A stretch of DNA of 64,000 bases from Methylocaldum sp035627495 (GTDB lineage Bacteria; Pseudomonadota; Gammaproteobacteria; Methylococcales; Methylococcaceae). The DNA lies in contig NZ_DASPLO010000043.1 in NCBI RefSeq assembly GCF_035627495.1, positions 4,505 through 68,504 on the forward strand. The letters run 5' to 3'. Made by a program: the position numbers and the translations under genes. The stretch's first letter is position 1, and every line of letters starts with the position of its first letter. Shown here piece by piece: positions 56,252-64,000 of the stretch. The notes under the pieces are model-generated. The model worked only from the letters and a program-made list of their open reading frames with translations, had not been told where the DNA came from and did not search any database.

Positions 56252-57297
56252 CAGATTAGGCCGGGCGCGTGAGGGGCGATCCATGAGCCGATGGCATACG
56301 TCACGATGCCGGCCATACCGCCGATCAGCACCATCCGCAGCCCGCCCAACAAGGCACTCCGGCCGGTGAAAAGGCTTAGACAGGCGCCGATCGCGAACAG
56401 GCTGACCCCGGCCAAGAGGCCGGCCATCCGCACGCCTTGGTGCAGGTTCAGATGGAGGAGGAACGGAATGAGCGGAATGATCGCGCCCGCCGAAAACGCC
56501 AGGAACGAAAGCAGCGCGGCGCCCCAGGGCGAACCCAGATCGTCCGGGTTCACGCCCAGCTCTTCGCGCGCCAGGAGATCCAAGGCGTTCTCCGGGTTGC
56601 TCATCATCTGCCGGGTGGCGCGGCGTGCCTGCTGCAAACTCATGCCGCGGGCGGCGTAAATGACCGCCAATTCCTCCACCTCTTCCTCGGGAAACATCGC
56701 CAATTCGGCACGTTCGAGATCAATCTGGTACTCGAACAATTCCCGTTGTGACCGCATCGACACGTATTCCCCCGCCGCCATGGACAAAGCCCCGGCCAAC
56801 AAACCGGCAATGCCGGCCATCAACACCACCCCGGTCTCGGTATTGGCTCCGGCCATACCCAAGATCAGGCTGGTATTCGACACCAGCCCATCATTGATAC
56901 CGAATACGGCCGCCCGGAGGTTGCCCCCCGCCATCCCCTTGTGCCGGCGCCCCACGTCCTCGGCCGCGGTGGGCATCGCATGGCGTACCTCCAGCCCCCG
57001 GCCCGCATAGGCGGAAAGCCCCCGGATCTTCATACTGGCCAGAACCGGGCGTAGAGCCTTCGGCCCGAACATCCGAACCAGACGGCCGATCAGTCGTGCC
57101 CGCAGCGTCGGCTTAAAAGGCCTTAACTCCGTGCCTTCCGCCTTCAAACGGTTCTCCCAGAGTGCGGCTTGAGCCTCGGCCTGCTCGGCGAGCGTGCAAA
57201 ACAAACGCCGCATCCGACGGTCGCTCTCAGAGGCAACGATAACCCGATACAACCAGGCCGACTGCTTTTCCTGAAACCAACTGTCGAAAAGGGACAT
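56251..57297 (-). CDS. VIT1/CCC1-type transporter with N-terminal ferritin-like region
   Basis: The 348-residue protein has an N-terminal helical region (about 1-110) resembling the ferritin-like domain of MbfA-type transporters, and a C-terminal VIT1 domain with FGINDGLVSNTSLILGMAGA, LSMAAGEYVSM and several membrane helices. In the ferritin-like part, the usual His of the ExxH metal motif appears as Gln (EAQAALW), so a di-iron centre may be missing. Iron or manganese export is the likely role. The start at 57297 is preferred. Confidence 0.85.
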   Translation of the reverse strand: MSLFDSWFQEKQSAWLYRVIVASESDRRMRRLFCTLAEQAEAQAALWENRLKAEGTELRPFKPTLRARLIGRLVRMFGPKALRPVLASMKIRGLSAYAGRGLEVRHAMPTAAEDVGRRHKGMAGGNLRAAVFGINDGLVSNTSLILGMAGANTETGVVLMAGIAGLLAGALSMAAGEYVSMRSQRELFEYQIDLERAELAMFPEEEVEELAVIYAARGMSLQQARRATRQMMSNPENALDLLAREELGVNPDDLGSPWGAALLSFLAFSAGAIIPLIPFLLHLNLHQGVRMAGLLAGVSLFAIGACLSLFTGRSALLGGLRMVLIGGMAGIVTYAIGSWIAPHAPGLI

Positions 57298-58074
57298 GGA
57301 TAGTGTGGGATGAGGGGAAGTTGAGTGTGGTAGGGATGTGGGCATGCAACCTTGTGTCGTTACCCCCAGTGGAGATCTTAACGATTTTGGCGACAAGAAA
57401 ACATAAGGGTTGGTGGGTGAACCGACGGTCTGATCATGTCCAGCGTGCCCCCTTACCCTCTCTCGCGAAGATTAGCGGAAGATTCTAACCGGTCGCGCAG
57501 CCAAGCCATGACGCGCAGCATCTCGTCGGCGTTCAGGTTGACGTTCTGCGGCCCCATCAAGTCCGACCTATTCGAGTTCGACCGGCGGCTCGGGGGCATC
57601 CGCCTCGGCAATCCCAAGTTGCGCCGTAAGAACTTGGTGTTCGTCGGAGGTCGGGGCAGGTTGCCGTCATCATCAATGCGCATCCTCAGAAGCTGTCATC
57701 AAACTACTGCGCGCCGCCATGCCGGCGTTGCTCAAGGGCTCAAAATCCTCATGTACACCTCTGTACACTCCGGTTATTACTCGCCCCATCCCTGGGGTTC
57801 GCCCTGCGGGCCAGCCTACGGCTGTTCCCTTCGCGTGTCCCGCGCTCCGGGTCGCTCTTTCGCGCCTTGTCCTGACATCGCTCGTGACGTTTGAAGACAG
57901 CTTCTTAGGGCTGAAGGGACCCGCGATTATAGCCAGGCTTCGCGTTTGGCTAAGGGATGATGCATGAAATCGACTAGACTGACGGAGACCCTCGGGAGTA
58001 CCGGCTGGGCGCCTTAATCCCCGGTCTATCACATTTTCGTTCACTCAACCGAACCCTTCTCAAAGAAAAAGAAC
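57298..58074. other. Intergenic region with a MITE
   Basis: The 777-base gap contains the MITE-like element at 57688-57905 and several frames with poor composition. I see no gene that can be supported. Confidence 0.55.
57688..57905. mobile_element. MITE-like element with 17-bp terminal inverted repeats
   Basis: AGAAGCTGTCATCAAAC (57688-57704) and GTTTGAAGACAGCTTCT (57889-57905) are inverses with one mismatch. The interior holds a TGTACACCTCTGTACA dyad and GTTCGCCCTGCGGGCCAGC. No transposase is encoded. Confidence 0.65.
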
Positions 58075-58713
58075 ATGAAAAATATCCCGGTTACCCATTC
58101 CACTCCCCCATTAATCACCCGCCTCATGGTGTGGGGCGCACTCGCGAGCCTTCTGCTCTTAACCGTGGGGTGTGCCACGAACATCAAGCCCACCACCGCG
58201 CAAAATCCGCCGCCCAAGGAGAAATTCTCGGCATTCAACCGCTTTGAGCTGCACCCGCTGCTGGCGGCCAATGCCACGGTCGCCGAGGAAAAGGCGGCTT
58301 TGGCAAAGATTCAGGAGAACCTCGATGAGCAGCTCAAAAGTCGGCTCGATCAATGGAATGCCAAACCGGTTCGAGGGCCATCGCGGACGCTGGTGATCGA
58401 GCCCATCGTGACGGATCTCAAGTTCGTCGGAGGCGGCACCCGCTTTTTCGCAGGCGCCTTGGCCGGCAGCTCCGCAGTCGTGATGCGGGCAAGATTTAAA
58501 GACAAGGAAACCCAAGAAGAGGTGGCGTATCCGGAGCTCTACGCCCACGCCGCGGCAATGGGGGGCGCCTTCTCGGTCGGAGGCACGGACAACGCGATGC
58601 TGGTCCGCATCGCCAACTCGCTCGCCGCCTATGTCTTCACCAACTACAAGCAGGCCGTTGGCGGACCCGTAATGCCGCCCGAAGTAGAGGCCGCCTCGAT
58701 CGCGACCGAATAA
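58075..58713 (+). CDS. DUF4410 lipoprotein
   Basis: The 212-residue protein has a signal sequence and lipobox LTVGC (Cys near residue 33), then FSAFNRFELHP, TLVIEPIVTDLKFVGGGTRFFAGALAGSS, and a C-terminal domain typical of DUF4410. The family is made of outer-membrane-anchored lipoproteins of unknown role. A hairpin with an 8-bp stem lies at 58745-58766 but lacks a T run. Confidence 0.82.
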   Translation: MKNIPVTHSTPPLITRLMVWGALASLLLLTVGCATNIKPTTAQNPPPKEKFSAFNRFELHPLLAANATVAEEKAALAKIQENLDEQLKSRLDQWNAKPVRGPSRTLVIEPIVTDLKFVGGGTRFFAGALAGSSAVVMRARFKDKETQEEVAYPELYAHAAAMGGAFSVGGTDNAMLVRIANSLAAYVFTNYKQAVGGPVMPPEVEAASIATE

Positions 58714-59206
58714 GGCCAATCCGGATCCTTTATAAGATTTCCGTTGGCCGGCGATAAGGCCGGCCAGTACCGCTCGATTGCGTCGCCATTTTTTACAAAA
58801 CTTTCGTTCGACCGATCCCGACTCAACCAAGGATCGAGGCCTGGCTCGACAATGGCTCGACGCCCGATCGCGATGCCTTGTGGATCGCCTGCGACCGCCG
58901 CTCTTGCAGCGAATGTAATGGAGAGACTCAACGTGCTGATTTGATCGAAATTTCTGCGACCGGCTCACACCAGCGTTGTTAACGCCATTTCCCTTCGACG
59001 CCATCGCTCGGCATCCCGTCACCCCGCGTTTCGTATCCCGGAGTCCGTCAACATCAGGCCGCATAAGCCGACCCATATTGTTTCCATATAAAAGCATTAT
59101 ATTAAAATAATAAAGCGATTATTTCCTGATTTTATAACAATATTGCTAACAAGCCCTTTGAATTTTAGTTATGATTATTTCCGTAAATAAAATTATGGAG
59201 GTGTTC
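58714..59206. other. Intergenic region, AT-rich at the right
   Basis: A TGGCCGGC/GCCGGCCA hairpin lies at 58745-58766. The segment 59085-59200 is very AT-rich and probably carries the promoter of the next small gene. No other gene is supported. Confidence 0.5.
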
Positions 59207-59407
59207 ATGAACGCTTTATTGCTCATTTTGGTCATCCCGTTTTTGGTGCTGCTCCTAGTACTGAGCCTTCTTGCACTGATGCTGGTGGCCGCCGCCGTTT
59301 TTGAATTCCCGCTGGTCATGCTGATTGCCGTGGGCCTTGGTTTATTAGTTCGCCAAGTCCTGCCAAGCCTGGGCAAAAAGCAGGACGTTTTATGCGAGCA
59401 GCTGTAA
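59207..59407 (+). CDS. Small membrane protein
   Basis: The 66-residue protein has two strongly hydrophobic segments (about 2-28 and 30-46) and a short charged tail, GKKQDVLCEQL. The start at 59207 has GGAGG six bases upstream, and an AT-rich promoter-like region and downstream terminator support a real gene. I cannot assign a function. Confidence 0.7.
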   Translation: MNALLLILVIPFLVLLLVLSLLALMLVAAAVFEFPLVMLIAVGLGLLVRQVLPSLGKKQDVLCEQL

Positions 59408-59937
59408 CGCTTCGGTCTCCGTCGACTTCAAACGAATCCCAGTCCCAGTGGCTGGGATTTGTTTTTTTGCCGCCCGGAAAATTACTCATCGGCAGCACGA
59501 GGCCGATCATCGAGCGGCGAATCAGGGCGCTGCGTACGACCCCCACGCTCGGCTAAGCTTTGGGAAGCTCCCCCAGCTTCCGGATGAATCCCATAGACCG
59601 CCCCGATCTTTCCGATCAAGGCAGAATCGCTCCGGTTCAAAGGCTCAACACCGGCAAGTCACTGGTAACAACATTGACGTGCGGATCTAACTAAAAGCTG
59701 GGTCTACGTTAGCGTGAAGCCCCCGGTTGAGCGGCATACCTTCCTTAATTCCTCTGTTCTCCTTCTCAGACCAGAAAGCCAAGAGGCGATCACCAGCCGC
59801 CATTCGGGTAACCCCATGGCAGTAGATGACACCGGCGATGTCGGTGTGGTCCGGTGGGTTACACAAATGATGGCTTTTCCTACGCTCGTCCGTCCCTTTC
59901 GAGTGCGGCGGTCTCAAGGAAGGCGTCCTCTTGATCT
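59408..59937. other. Intergenic region
   Basis: After the terminator at 59435-59468, frames with weak coding appearance remain on both strands. I see no supported gene between here and the sigma factor stop. Confidence 0.45.
59435..59468 (+). terminator. Rho-independent terminator after the small membrane protein gene
   Basis: AATCCCAG (59435-59442) pairs with CTGGGATT (59452-59459), then TG and seven T follow. Confidence 0.85.
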
Positions 59938-61758
59938 TTATTCCAAATCAAGAAAGCTTCTAAGCTGATCCGAGCGGGTGGAATGGCGAAGTTTTCGTAT
60001 AGCCTTGGCCTCGATTTGCCGGATGCGTTCACGCGTCACGGCGAACTCTTTGCCCACCTCTTCCAGGGTGTGGTCCGTCGGCCGGTCGATCCCGAAACGC
60101 ATCCGTAACACTTTGGATTCACGCTCGGTCAGGCACGACAAGACCTGCCTGGTTGCCTCTTGCAATCCGGCCAAGGTCGCAGCCTCGACGGGCGATACAT
60201 CCCGGGTGTCTTCGAGCATCTCTCCGAGTTGCTTATCGCTGTCGTCCCCTACGGGGGTCGCCATCGAAATAGGCTGGCTGGCAATCTTCAGGACCTGGCG
60301 AACCTTGGCTTCGGACATTTCCATGCAGTCGGCAATCTCTTCCGGGGTGGCGGCGCGGCCGGTCTTCTGAAGCGTTTGATGGGATGTCCTGTTGATCTTG
60401 TTGATGGTCTCGATCATATGCACGGGGACTCGAATCGTGCGCGCCTGATCGGCGAGCGCTCGGGAAACCGCCTGGCGAATCCACCAAGTCGCATAGGTCG
60501 AAAATTTATAGCCGCGCCGATAGTCGAATTTATCGACGGCTTTCATGAGGCCGATGTTGCCTTCCTGGATCAGATCCAAGAATTGCAGGCCGCGGTTGGT
60601 GTATTTTTTGGCAATCGATACCACCAGCCGCAAATTGGCTTCGATCATCTCCTGTTTTGCCTGCCTGGCTTCTTGGTTGCCCACCGCCATGTGGCGATGG
60701 ATGTCCCTGATTTCCAGGATGCTCAGGCCGTGTTCCGTCTCGACCTCCGCAAGCGTGTTTTGAGCGGCCCGGATCGCCTCGGCGTGGCCGGACAAAGCCG
60801 GGGCATGGCTTTTTCCCGACAGGATCTGGCGATCAAGCCATTCCCGATTGGTCTCGTTGCCGGGAAAGCTTTTGAGGAACTCGTTTTTCGGCATCCCGGA
60901 CTGATCGACTGCCAGGCTCATGATGAGGCGTTCCTGCTCACGAATCCGATCCAGTGTGGCATTTAGAATATCGGCCAGTTCCATGAGGAACAGCGGGGTC
61001 TTCCTGAATTCGAGAAAACCCTCCGCAAGCACGTCAAAAGCTGCTCGAGTGCGCTCGCCATCGTGGCCGTACTGTTTTCGAGCCGCGGCCGCGGTCGCAT
61101 ATTGACCTTTGAAGGCAGTCAATTTTTCTTGGACCAGCGCCAGATCCGGACTGCCCTCAGCTTCGTCCGGCACGCCGGAAGCCGATGCTTCCGCGGCAGG
61201 CTCTTCGCTGTCGGGCACGGGTTCACCCATCTGATTCGAGTCGACCACCCCGATAATCAGGTCGGACAGATCAACCTCTCCGGCTTCCACACGTTCGAAG
61301 GCCCGGATGAAATGCTCCATGGCGGCGGAAAATCGAACCAATTCCCGAGCGGCCTGATCGAGACCCGCCTCGATACGTTTGGCGATCGCCAATTCGCTCG
61401 CACGGCTCAACAACTCAACCGATCCCATCTCCCGCATGTACATGTGCACCGGATCCACGTTGACGACCTTGTCGGCGTTCGCCAGCATCAGAGCGGCGGC
61501 TTCGGCCACCTCCTCTGCTTCCTCCTCGACATTCCGGCCGCCCCCCGCCACGAACTCGGCGAGGGTATCGAGATCCGGCGCCTCTTCATGCACCTCGATG
61601 CCCATGCTGTTGATTACGCCAATGATGTCGTCCATGACCTGCGGATCTAGGGCATCCCCGGGCAGATAGTCATTCACTTCCGCATAGGTGAGAAATCCCT
61701 GGGCCTTACCCTTGGCCATGAGTTCTTTGAATTGGGATTGCTGCTGTTCAAGATTCAT
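59938..61758 (-). CDS. rpoD: RpoD-family (sigma-70) RNA polymerase sigma factor
   Basis: The 606-residue protein has region 1.1 (AKGKAQGFLTYAEVNDYLPG), region 1.2 with DPVHMYMREMG, region 2 with YKFSTYATWWIRQAV, region 3 and region 4 with LEEVGKEFAVTRERIRQIEA. It contains substitutions in otherwise nearly invariant parts: VSRALADQARTIRVP in place of the usual ITRSIADQARTIRIP and RHSTRSDQ in place of RHPSRSE. It is not beside dnaG or rpsU, the normal rpoD neighbours. It may be the sole rpoD or a paralog. Start 61758 is chosen over 61785. Confidence 0.88.
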   Translation of the reverse strand: MNLEQQQSQFKELMAKGKAQGFLTYAEVNDYLPGDALDPQVMDDIIGVINSMGIEVHEEAPDLDTLAEFVAGGGRNVEEEAEEVAEAAALMLANADKVVNVDPVHMYMREMGSVELLSRASELAIAKRIEAGLDQAARELVRFSAAMEHFIRAFERVEAGEVDLSDLIIGVVDSNQMGEPVPDSEEPAAEASASGVPDEAEGSPDLALVQEKLTAFKGQYATAAAARKQYGHDGERTRAAFDVLAEGFLEFRKTPLFLMELADILNATLDRIREQERLIMSLAVDQSGMPKNEFLKSFPGNETNREWLDRQILSGKSHAPALSGHAEAIRAAQNTLAEVETEHGLSILEIRDIHRHMAVGNQEARQAKQEMIEANLRLVVSIAKKYTNRGLQFLDLIQEGNIGLMKAVDKFDYRRGYKFSTYATWWIRQAVSRALADQARTIRVPVHMIETINKINRTSHQTLQKTGRAATPEEIADCMEMSEAKVRQVLKIASQPISMATPVGDDSDKQLGEMLEDTRDVSPVEAATLAGLQEATRQVLSCLTERESKVLRMRFGIDRPTDHTLEEVGKEFAVTRERIRQIEAKAIRKLRHSTRSDQLRSFLDLE

Positions 61759-62194
61759 GAAATGCCCCTGGTGAGAGTCGCCCATTTAAAGGCTTAAGAT
61801 GGTTGCAAAGAATTCCGTTGGCAAATGGGTTTACGAGATCCTCCCGCAAAATCCTGCGGGGTAAAAGCTTCCGGTTCAGGAGGATTTTCGTGAAATCGGC
61901 TGGTTATGGTGAAGCCAAATCCTCAAGCTGCTCGATAAAAACCGGACATCGGAAGCCCTTAAAATCCCGAATCCCTGCACTCCCGGCACGACCCGGCGAT
62001 AGTCCAAGCGCCACTGGCGGACCGCCGACGCGAAAAGAGGTAATCGGAGGGCAAGACCCATTGCTTGCACAAAGGACATCAGTACTCGGAAGACTGAAGA
62101 TAGGTTTTCTCGGCTTTTTTCATGATGAATCACCTTTTTCATTGAAAATGGGAAGAGAGCCAAGAAGGCGCTGCGCCACTTCCGTAAAGCTGGA
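61759..62194. other. Intergenic region without a convincing gene
   Basis: Open frames on both strands have poor composition and no ribosome sites that stand out. A degenerate sequence or untranslated leader for rpoD is possible. Confidence 0.4.
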
Positions 62195-63571
62195 TTACCC
62201 GCCATGACTGGCCGTTGCCCGGCCTATAGCCGCCGGCTTTTCGCCATCGCGATGCCGCTGCCACATCGTTTCGTAAAGGACTTCCAGGTGGTGCGTATAG
62301 GTCCGGATATCGAACAGCGGCGTGCTCAGCCGATTCGCCGCAAGTTTGCTTTTGATCCGGGACAAACGCTCCGGACGGGTGGCCAGATCGAAAGCCAAGT
62401 CGTAGTAGCCTTCGAGATCGCCGGCAATCAGCTCCGGCAGACCAATCGCACGCAAGAGACTCCCTGCCACTCTTGAGGGAAAAGTCTCTCCCGCGCAAGT
62501 CACGAGGGGTACGCCGGTCCACAAGGCATCGCTGGCCGTCGTGTGCGCATTGTAGGGCAGCGTATCCAACATCAAATCCGCCAGTCCCAGGCGGCCCAGG
62601 TGCTCGATTTGCGGCCTGTCTTCCGCGAAAACGAACCGGTCCGGAGCAATGCCTCGTTGATAGGCTTCGTTGCGGAGATTGCCCTCCGCCCTTGAATTCC
62701 TGAGCAGCCAGAGCATGCTTCCGGGAACGTTGAAAAGCAGCCTGCACCAAATGTCAAAAACGTCCGGTGTAATTTTGTAAGCCTGGTTGAAGCAGCAAAA
62801 CACGAACCCCTGTTCCGCCAATCCGACCTCGGAGCGCGTGGGCTGCTCGCCAATCGTGCCTTGGCGGCCATGAGGCTGATAGGTGTCGGGCAGGTACGCG
62901 AAGGCTTCGCTGTAGTCGGCCGCGCTGCCCGGCGGCGTCAGAAATGGATCGGTGATGATGTAGTCGCAGAAATCGCCGCCCAAAGTGCCGGGATAACCCA
63001 GATAATTCACCTGGATGGGCGCTGGGCGGAACGTGAGAATGGCGGTGCGGGTGGCCTGGGTATAGCCCTTGAGATCAATGAGAATATCCACCTGGTCGCG
63101 ATGGATTGCACGGGCGGCTTCGGCCGTCGATAAGGTCTGGATGTCGACGAAGTGGTCGAAACTTTTCTTGAGACGCTCCCGCATGCCTCTGCCATCGTCC
63201 GGACCGTAGGAATACGCGAATATCTCAAACCGTTCCCGGTCATGGGATTCGAACAGTTCCACCAGCAGCAGGGAGGTGGCATGCTCATGAAAGTCACAGG
63301 ACAAGTAACCCAGACGTATTTTCGCCTTATCGGCGGAGTTGAACCTAAACGCCAGATCGGCCCGCTCCACAGCGGACGCCTCGATGCGCGCCTTCATCCA
63401 GAGATCGGAACAGGCGCGTTGCTCGCTCGCACTTATGCCGGGCAGGGACAGCAAGTAAAACGGCGAAATCTTGCCTGCTTCATGTCTGGCGAGGGTATCG
63501 CGCATCTTCCCGCGCCATTCGTCCAGACGCTCCCATTCGCACATGCTCCGGCTGAGGTCATAGAACTTCAT
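62195..63571 (-). CDS. SPINDLY/OGT-family glycosyltransferase without TPR repeats
   Basis: The 458-residue protein corresponds to the catalytic part of O-linked GlcNAc transferases: SCDFHEHATSLLL with the conserved His, VDILIDLKGYTQ, QVNYLGYPGTLG and DTLPYNAHTTASDALWTGVP. The N-terminus (SMCEWERLDEWR) corresponds to the linker after the TPR domain, yet no TPRs precede it and none are encoded upstream before the IS at 63860. It is either a TPR-less paralog or a truncated gene. Confidence 0.85.
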   Translation of the reverse strand: MKFYDLSRSMCEWERLDEWRGKMRDTLARHEAGKISPFYLLSLPGISASEQRACSDLWMKARIEASAVERADLAFRFNSADKAKIRLGYLSCDFHEHATSLLLVELFESHDRERFEIFAYSYGPDDGRGMRERLKKSFDHFVDIQTLSTAEAARAIHRDQVDILIDLKGYTQATRTAILTFRPAPIQVNYLGYPGTLGGDFCDYIITDPFLTPPGSAADYSEAFAYLPDTYQPHGRQGTIGEQPTRSEVGLAEQGFVFCCFNQAYKITPDVFDIWCRLLFNVPGSMLWLLRNSRAEGNLRNEAYQRGIAPDRFVFAEDRPQIEHLGRLGLADLMLDTLPYNAHTTASDALWTGVPLVTCAGETFPSRVAGSLLRAIGLPELIAGDLEGYYDLAFDLATRPERLSRIKSKLAANRLSTPLFDIRTYTHHLEVLYETMWQRHRDGEKPAAIGRATASHGG

Positions 63572-63925
63572 GGGAATTTCGCTCCGGAACCGGCGTTAAA
63601 TGTCCGCCGTAAAATGGGCTGGGTTTAGCCGTGATAATGTTTTTCAATTAGGCGGACATGGACCTGTGCGGCCGTCGATGCGTTTGAAAAGCAAAGTAAG
63701 CTGCGGCGCGCTGGAAGTTTTGATTCGGGAATCGCGCCGGCACTTCGGGCAGGATAGGCTTGTGTTTCCTAGGTGGCCTTGTAGGAATATGATCTACACC
63801 ATGTAATTTCCACACGGAACACGCAACCGCAAAACCCGCGGGTTTATTGAAAATCACTAAGTTAGGACTTACGCAAAAACTGGGATTGGGAGGGCACTTG
63901 TTGGAGCGGAGCGCGTCAGAGCGGG
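63572..63925. other. Region between the glycosyltransferase and the insertion sequence
   Basis: No TPR-coding sequence is seen on the minus strand here. The left end of an insertion sequence begins near 63860. Confidence 0.45.
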
Positions 63926-64000
63926 ATGGAAAAGAAGCCCATCACACGTCTGGATTACTGCCAATACTTGCTGGTGACCCAGATCAACTATACGTTGACG
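63860..64000 (+). mobile_element. Left end of an insertion sequence (truncated by the window)
   Basis: AGTTAGGACTTACGCA near 63860-63875 resembles a terminal inverted repeat seen in IS701/IS4-like elements, and a transposase-like reading frame starts 50 bases later. The right end lies outside the window, so family assignment is tentative. Confidence 0.6.
63926..64000 (+). CDS. Transposase N-terminus (partial)
   Basis: ATG at 63926 opens MEKKPITRLDYCQYLLVTQI, running off the right edge after 25 codons. The opening resembles DDE transposases of IS701/IS4-like elements. The position 50 bases inside a terminal-repeat-like sequence supports this. Confidence 0.6.
   Translation, partial: MEKKPITRLDYCQYLLVTQINYTLT

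Noticed and set aside
57436..57894. 152-codon open frame
   Set aside because: Composition is Arg/Ser-rich like a shadow, and its second half is made of the MITE at 57688-57905.
59714..59968. Open frame on the plus strand at the sigma factor end
   Set aside because: It overlaps the end of the rpoD-type gene, has no ribosome site and no recognised motif.

Overview
The window looks like a chromosomal segment of a free-living gammaproteobacterium, most plausibly a methanotroph-like member of the Methylococcales. Pointers are the PrsT/PEP-CTERM extracellular-polymer genes, sigma-54 enhancer-binding proteins, an NsrR-type regulator beside copper proteins, the sulfur genes, and the many short GC-rich palindromic repeats. 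No methane-oxidation gene is present, so the assignment is an inference from gene content. No rRNA, tRNA or CRISPR array was found.

Layout. 1-7.7 kb: archaemetzincin, a short-chain dehydrogenase, a cobalamin-binding-type protein, then an Aer-like chemoreceptor overlapping a large CBS-GAF-PAS-GGDEF-EAL protein, and a YdcF protein. 7.9-12 kb: PrsT TPR protein and a PEP-CTERM protein with its own -24/-12 promoter. 12-16 kb: thiE, then a sulfur module (TauE/SafE permease and ETHE1-type persulfide dioxygenase) divergent from a FisR-like sigma-54 activator, with a matching -24/-12 promoter and a 30-bp dyad between them. 16-23 kb: argG, a sensorless sigma-54 activator with a DsbD_2-type membrane protein, pyrF, an AEC transporter and a degenerate CinA. 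23-27 kb: an NsrR-like repressor divergent from a two-domain multicopper oxidase and an amicyanin-like/beta-propeller fusion, with two NsrR-like operators between. 27-36 kb: an exported isoaspartyl methyltransferase coupled to a membrane spermidine-synthase-like protein, a sensor kinase, an aminotransferase and uvrB.

36.8-41 kb holds a possible dihydroxyacetone module: FSA-type aldolase, HAD phosphatase, DhaL and DhaK. 41-52 kb is accessory DNA: two small exported proteins sharing a new-looking HPxYxFE motif, an SbcD/SbcC-like pair, conserved hypotheticals, a decayed RelE/ParE-type toxin, an intact DUF1778-GNAT toxin-antitoxin pair, a divergent patatin-like protein, and many MITE/REP-like repeats. 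52-64 kb returns to housekeeping-type genes: serine dehydratase, a methyltransferase without a normal start codon, an APC permease overlapping a VIT1-type transporter, a DUF4410 lipoprotein, an RpoD-family sigma factor, a TPR-less SPINDLY/OGT glycosyltransferase, and the left end of an insertion sequence.

The regulatory logic readable from the sequence is strongest at three intergenic regions: 10.85-10.96 kb (sigma-54, PEP-CTERM), 14.57-14.70 kb (sigma-54, persulfide oxidation) and 23.63-23.69 kb (NsrR-like sites, copper proteins).
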